From PVC group bacterium (GTDB lineage: Bacteria; GCA-001730085; JADFSZ01): a stretch of 8,647 bases of DNA. Within the stretch, counting starts at the first letter, position 1, and every line of letters starts with the position of its first letter. Position numbers and translations under genes: made by a program. Below the pieces are notes generated by a model. That model was not told where the DNA came from and did no database searches. It was given only the letters and a program-made list of their open reading frames with translations. The DNA lies in assembly GCA_022560555.1 (NCBI GenBank), contig JADFSZ010000069.1, positions 1-8,647 on the forward strand. The letters run 5' to 3'. Positions 6,953 through 8,647 of this stretch are shown here, in pieces.

Positions 6953-6980
6953 TTGACCATTTTCATTTATAACTTATAAT
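6953..6980 (+). promoter_or_regulatory. Near-consensus sigma-70 promoter (P2) for the glycosyltransferase gene
   Basis: TTGACC (6953-6958, five of six) and TATAAT (6975-6980, six of six) are 16 nt apart in an AT-rich spacer. The predicted start near 6987 leaves a leader of about 42 nt before the ATG at 7029. The -35 box falls on the last bases of the repeat array, so the array's right border and this promoter meet. Confidence 0.7.
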
Positions 6981-7028
6981 TCTTTTACCGTCATAGCCAT
7001 CAACTCATGGACATTTCTACCTTATCTC

Positions 7029-7982
7029 ATGAACTTTTCTGTGATTATTCCTGTTCGAAATGGGGCCGATACCTTGGCCTTGTGCTTGGAGGCCCTCAAC
7101 AAGATCCGGGGCGATAAAACAGAAATCATCGTTGTAGATGATTTAAGCCAAGATGCTTCTGTGGAGATCGCCGAGGGTTTGGGCGTCCGCGTGATTTCTC
7201 TTACGACAAGACACGGATCCGCCGCCGCCAAAAATATCGGGGCCAAAGAGGCCACAGGGGAGATTCTGTTGTTTGTTGACGCGGATGTAGTGGTTCCTAA
7301 AAACACATTTGATCTTATTTTGCAAACCTTTCGTCAAAACCCAGCCATAGCGGCTATTACGGCAAATGTTTCGTTAGAAATCCCTTTCAAGGGGTTTTTC
7401 ACTCAATACAAAAATTGTTATATGCATTTTGTGCTTTCACGGGCCAGCTCTCAGGCGGATTTCTTTTATGGCTCGCTCATCGCGATACGAAGGAAGGAAT
7501 TTATGCTTTTTGACGAAAAAACGCGCGTGGAGGACACAGAGCTCGGTCAGCGTTTGCATAAACAGGGGAAATCCATTTATCTGGACCATCAATTACAAAT
7601 CACTCATTTAAAACAATACTCCCTTATCAGCGCCTTGAAAAATGATTTTTTTGTTCCCTTTTGGTGGAGCCGCACATATCTTTTACATAGCGGAATAAAA
7701 GATGTTGTCCGGAAGAAAACTTTTGCTCATGCGCGTCTCACACAACTCTTCAGTATTTTAGCCGTGTTTTTGACGTGTTTGTTTTTCGTGTTGGCTATGG
7801 AACAACTCGGGAGTTTATTTTTATTGGCTTTTGTCATTTGTAACGCGAGATTTTTCGGATTTCTTATGAGACAAAGAGGCTTTGTGTTTTTTTTAAAAGC
7901 TCTTGTCTGGACCTTTATCGATCAAATTGTGATGGGATTCGGGGTTATGGCAGGGATGATATATTTTAAGGTTAGAAAATAG
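7029..7982 (+). CDS. Membrane-anchored family 2 glycosyltransferase
   Basis: Transfers a sugar from a nucleotide- or lipid-linked donor to an envelope acceptor; the substrate cannot be read from sequence. The 317 residues open with a GT-A fold domain (FSVIIPVRNGADTL at 3-16; acidic pair VVDDLSQDAS with Asp37-Asp38). They continue with the metal-binding motif FVDAD (Asp84, Asp86), the probable catalytic acid in VEDTELGQRL (Glu168-Asp169) and QRL at 174-176. The C-terminal third has about three membrane segments (about 240-258, 261-280, 287-312), placing catalysis at the cytoplasmic face of the inner membrane. The ATG has no strong Shine-Dalgarno, but no better start exists nearby and the GT fold begins at once. 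It has its own promoter (6953-6980) and is not part of the secretin operon. It converges with the minus-strand gene 35 nt downstream. Roles in polysaccharide or lipid-linked glycan synthesis are both possible. Confidence 0.92.
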   Translation: MNFSVIIPVRNGADTLALCLEALNKIRGDKTEIIVVDDLSQDASVEIAEGLGVRVISLTTRHGSAAAKNIGAKEATGEILLFVDADVVVPKNTFDLILQTFRQNPAIAAITANVSLEIPFKGFFTQYKNCYMHFVLSRASSQADFFYGSLIAIRRKEFMLFDEKTRVEDTELGQRLHKQGKSIYLDHQLQITHLKQYSLISALKNDFFVPFWWSRTYLLHSGIKDVVRKKTFAHARLTQLFSILAVFLTCLFFVLAMEQLGSLFLLAFVICNARFFGFLMRQRGFVFFLKALVWTFIDQIVMGFGVMAGMIYFKVRK

Positions 7983-8017
7983 AATTCGAACCCGCGCAGG
8001 GGGTATGATTTCTCTTA

Positions 8018-8647
8018 TTATTTATCAATCATTTGGAGATGCTTTTCGATATCATACTGCCCGGACTCTGACCTTGTTTCCTTAAACACTTGTTTTTTAT
8101 ATCGCATGGTTATTTCAATTTTCTCAATAGCCGTGAGTTTTTCCTCTTCGGATAAGTCAGAATTATTTTTGATTTTTTCGATTTTATTTTGATCCGCTTC
8201 CGTCATCAGACTTGCCATATATTCCATACTTTTATTCCAAAGATCCCTCTGCCGCGCATTAAACTCCCCTGTATGGGCTGATGTGTCCGGCCCCTCATTT
8301 TCTCCATATTCTTTTTTTAGCTTCTCCATGACACTCCCGGCTAGATTCTTAACATCGCTCACATAGTCTTCTTGGGAGATAACAACAATATGTTCCGGAA
8401 TTTCAAATAATGATTCATCAAGTTCGATATTTTCCTGTATTTCCAGGACCTCTGTCAAAAGATACCTGTTCGCAATTCGAATTTCCTCCTTCAGCAAGAG
8501 ATTATTCCAAACCCAATATTTCGAATCTTTCGACTCATAAACATGACAAGAGCGGCCAAAAAAATCATCTTGTACAATCTGTCGGCCAGTGTCAATTTGA
8601 CGGTAGCCTAATCCAAGTTTATAGGTGCTTTCAGCCGGAGTATATGT
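8018..8647 (-). CDS. 3' part of a gene for a probable exported protein, possibly DUF4412/LolA-like; 5' end outside the window
   Basis: Read on the minus strand, the frame is open from the right edge to the TAA at 8018-8020, giving 209 C-terminal residues. A TTG at 8495-8497 could be taken as a start, but the preceding 50 codons are clearly protein-like (GLGYRQIDTGRQIVQDDFFGR, then CHVYESKDSKYWVWNNLLLK), so that start is wrong. The pattern of a Gly-Arg-Cys-x-Val-Tyr strand, a Tyr-Trp-Val-Trp strand, Leu-Lys-Glu-Glu, a turn and then FEIPEHIVVI resembles the last strands of the LolA/DUF4412-like fold, in which a short-chain lipoprotein-handling barrel ends in a Phe-x-x-Pro motif. The remaining 115 or so residues are helical and highly charged (EKLKKEYGENEG; TEADQNKIEKIKN). 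The domain call is from memory of the pattern and is tentative. It converges with the glycosyltransferase gene. Confidence 0.6.
   Translation of the reverse strand, partial: TYTPAESTYKLGLGYRQIDTGRQIVQDDFFGRSCHVYESKDSKYWVWNNLLLKEEIRIANRYLLTEVLEIQENIELDESLFEIPEHIVVISQEDYVSDVKNLAGSVMEKLKKEYGENEGPDTSAHTGEFNARQRDLWNKSMEYMASLMTEADQNKIEKIKNNSDLSEEEKLTAIEKIEITMRYKKQVFKETRSESGQYDIEKHLQMIDK

Larger units (their letters stand above)
6601..6955 (+). repeat. Degenerate tandem repeat array, unit about 71 nt, each with a palindrome
   Basis: The block ATGCACRAGCTT (third unit to last) or a close variant begins at 6641, 6728, 6767, 6840 and 6911, spacings of 87, 39, 73 and 71 nt. After it, three copies (6641, 6767, 6911) continue TTGGGCAN-like then TTCGGGAG, and two (6728, 6840) continue with GGTTCCAGGCTC. 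Units at 6767 and 6840 also share GGACGCCT and a following palindrome ending CGAAAA. Positions 6605-6673 and 6876-6943 align over about 69 nt with one gap and roughly 80% identity. The left end starts with a partial unit (perfect palindrome TAAGGCCTTA, 6601-6610), the unit at 6728 is truncated, and the last lacks its palindrome. The 71-73-nt period is not a codon multiple, so this is not a coding repeat. It is likely a REP-like intergenic element; the family is unknown to me. Confidence 0.8.
6486..7028 (+). other. 543-nt gene-free region with two promoters and a repeat array
   Basis: No convincing gene is present. The first 60 nt (6486-6545) are AT-rich and hold a near-palindrome around ATGATCAT but no GC-rich stem followed by a T run, so I see no clear terminator for the upstream operon. 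Then come a promoter (6546-6574), a repeat array (about 6601-6955) and a second promoter (6953-6980). The last 48 nt are AT-rich leader for the glycosyltransferase gene, with no strong Shine-Dalgarno. Confidence 0.8.

Noticed and set aside
6601-6955. CRISPR array or integron attC sites
   Set aside because: Spacings are irregular, the unit is palindromic over much of its length, there are no unique spacers of constant length, no cas or integrase gene, and no GTTRRRY/RYYYAAC core sites.
6728-6979. An 83-codon reading frame with a repeated peptide (IMHKLIGQQ, twice)
   Set aside because: It lies wholly in the repeat array. The peptide recurs only because two units are 144 nt apart (48 codons), while the unit between them is read in another frame. 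There is no ribosome site, and the reverse strand gives a similar spurious frame.
7983-8017. Bidirectional terminator or tRNA 3' fragment between the convergent genes (TTCGAACCC at 7985-7993)
   Set aside because: The T-loop-like word has no complementary 5-bp stem around it and no acceptor end. The CCC/GGG pairing is only 3 bp with no T run.

Overview
The window looks like a stretch of chromosome from a diderm (Gram-negative-type) bacterium. It encodes an outer-membrane secretin, an inner-membrane GspC/PilP-like partner and several exported periplasmic proteins. Base composition is moderate (roughly mid-40s % GC by eye), genes are tightly packed, and starts include ATG. I cannot fix the taxonomy from this sequence alone. 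The combination (hybrid type IV pilus/type II secretion genes, coiled-coil TPR proteins, many lysine-rich exported proteins of unknown family) would fit an uncultured diderm phylum such as Omnitrophota or another PVC-related group, but that is a guess.

Layout. Positions 36-6485 hold six genes on the + strand that read as one operon: a GspC/PilP-like bitopic protein (36-587), a GspD/PilQ-type secretin (584-2365), a coiled-coil plus TPR protein (2380-3585), a small exported beta-sandwich protein (3679-4236), a large peptidyl-prolyl isomerase with a SurA-like front and a cyclophilin back (4238-5782), and an exported protein of unknown family with an acidic tail (5763-6485). Junctions are overlaps or gaps under 15 nt, except for 93 nt before 3679. 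The first two genes should form the periplasm-spanning part of a type II secretion or type IV pilus machine. The remaining four are all predicted to be exported and could help assemble or fold envelope components, but that link rests only on co-location.

Positions 6486-7028 are a 543-nt gene-free gap with the most unusual DNA in the window. It carries a near-consensus sigma-70 promoter (6546-6574), then an array of degenerate head-to-tail repeats with a unit of about 71 nt (about 6601-6955). Each unit combines a conserved ATGCACRAGCTT block with a palindrome. Two of the palindromes are perfect 11-bp stems of different sequence, so pairing is kept while sequence changes. A second near-consensus promoter (6953-6980) starts at the array's last bases and points at the next gene.

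Positions 7029-7982 encode a membrane-anchored family 2 glycosyltransferase. It converges with a minus-strand gene (8018 to beyond 8647). Only the C-terminal 209 codons of that gene are inside the window; its frame stays open to the right edge.
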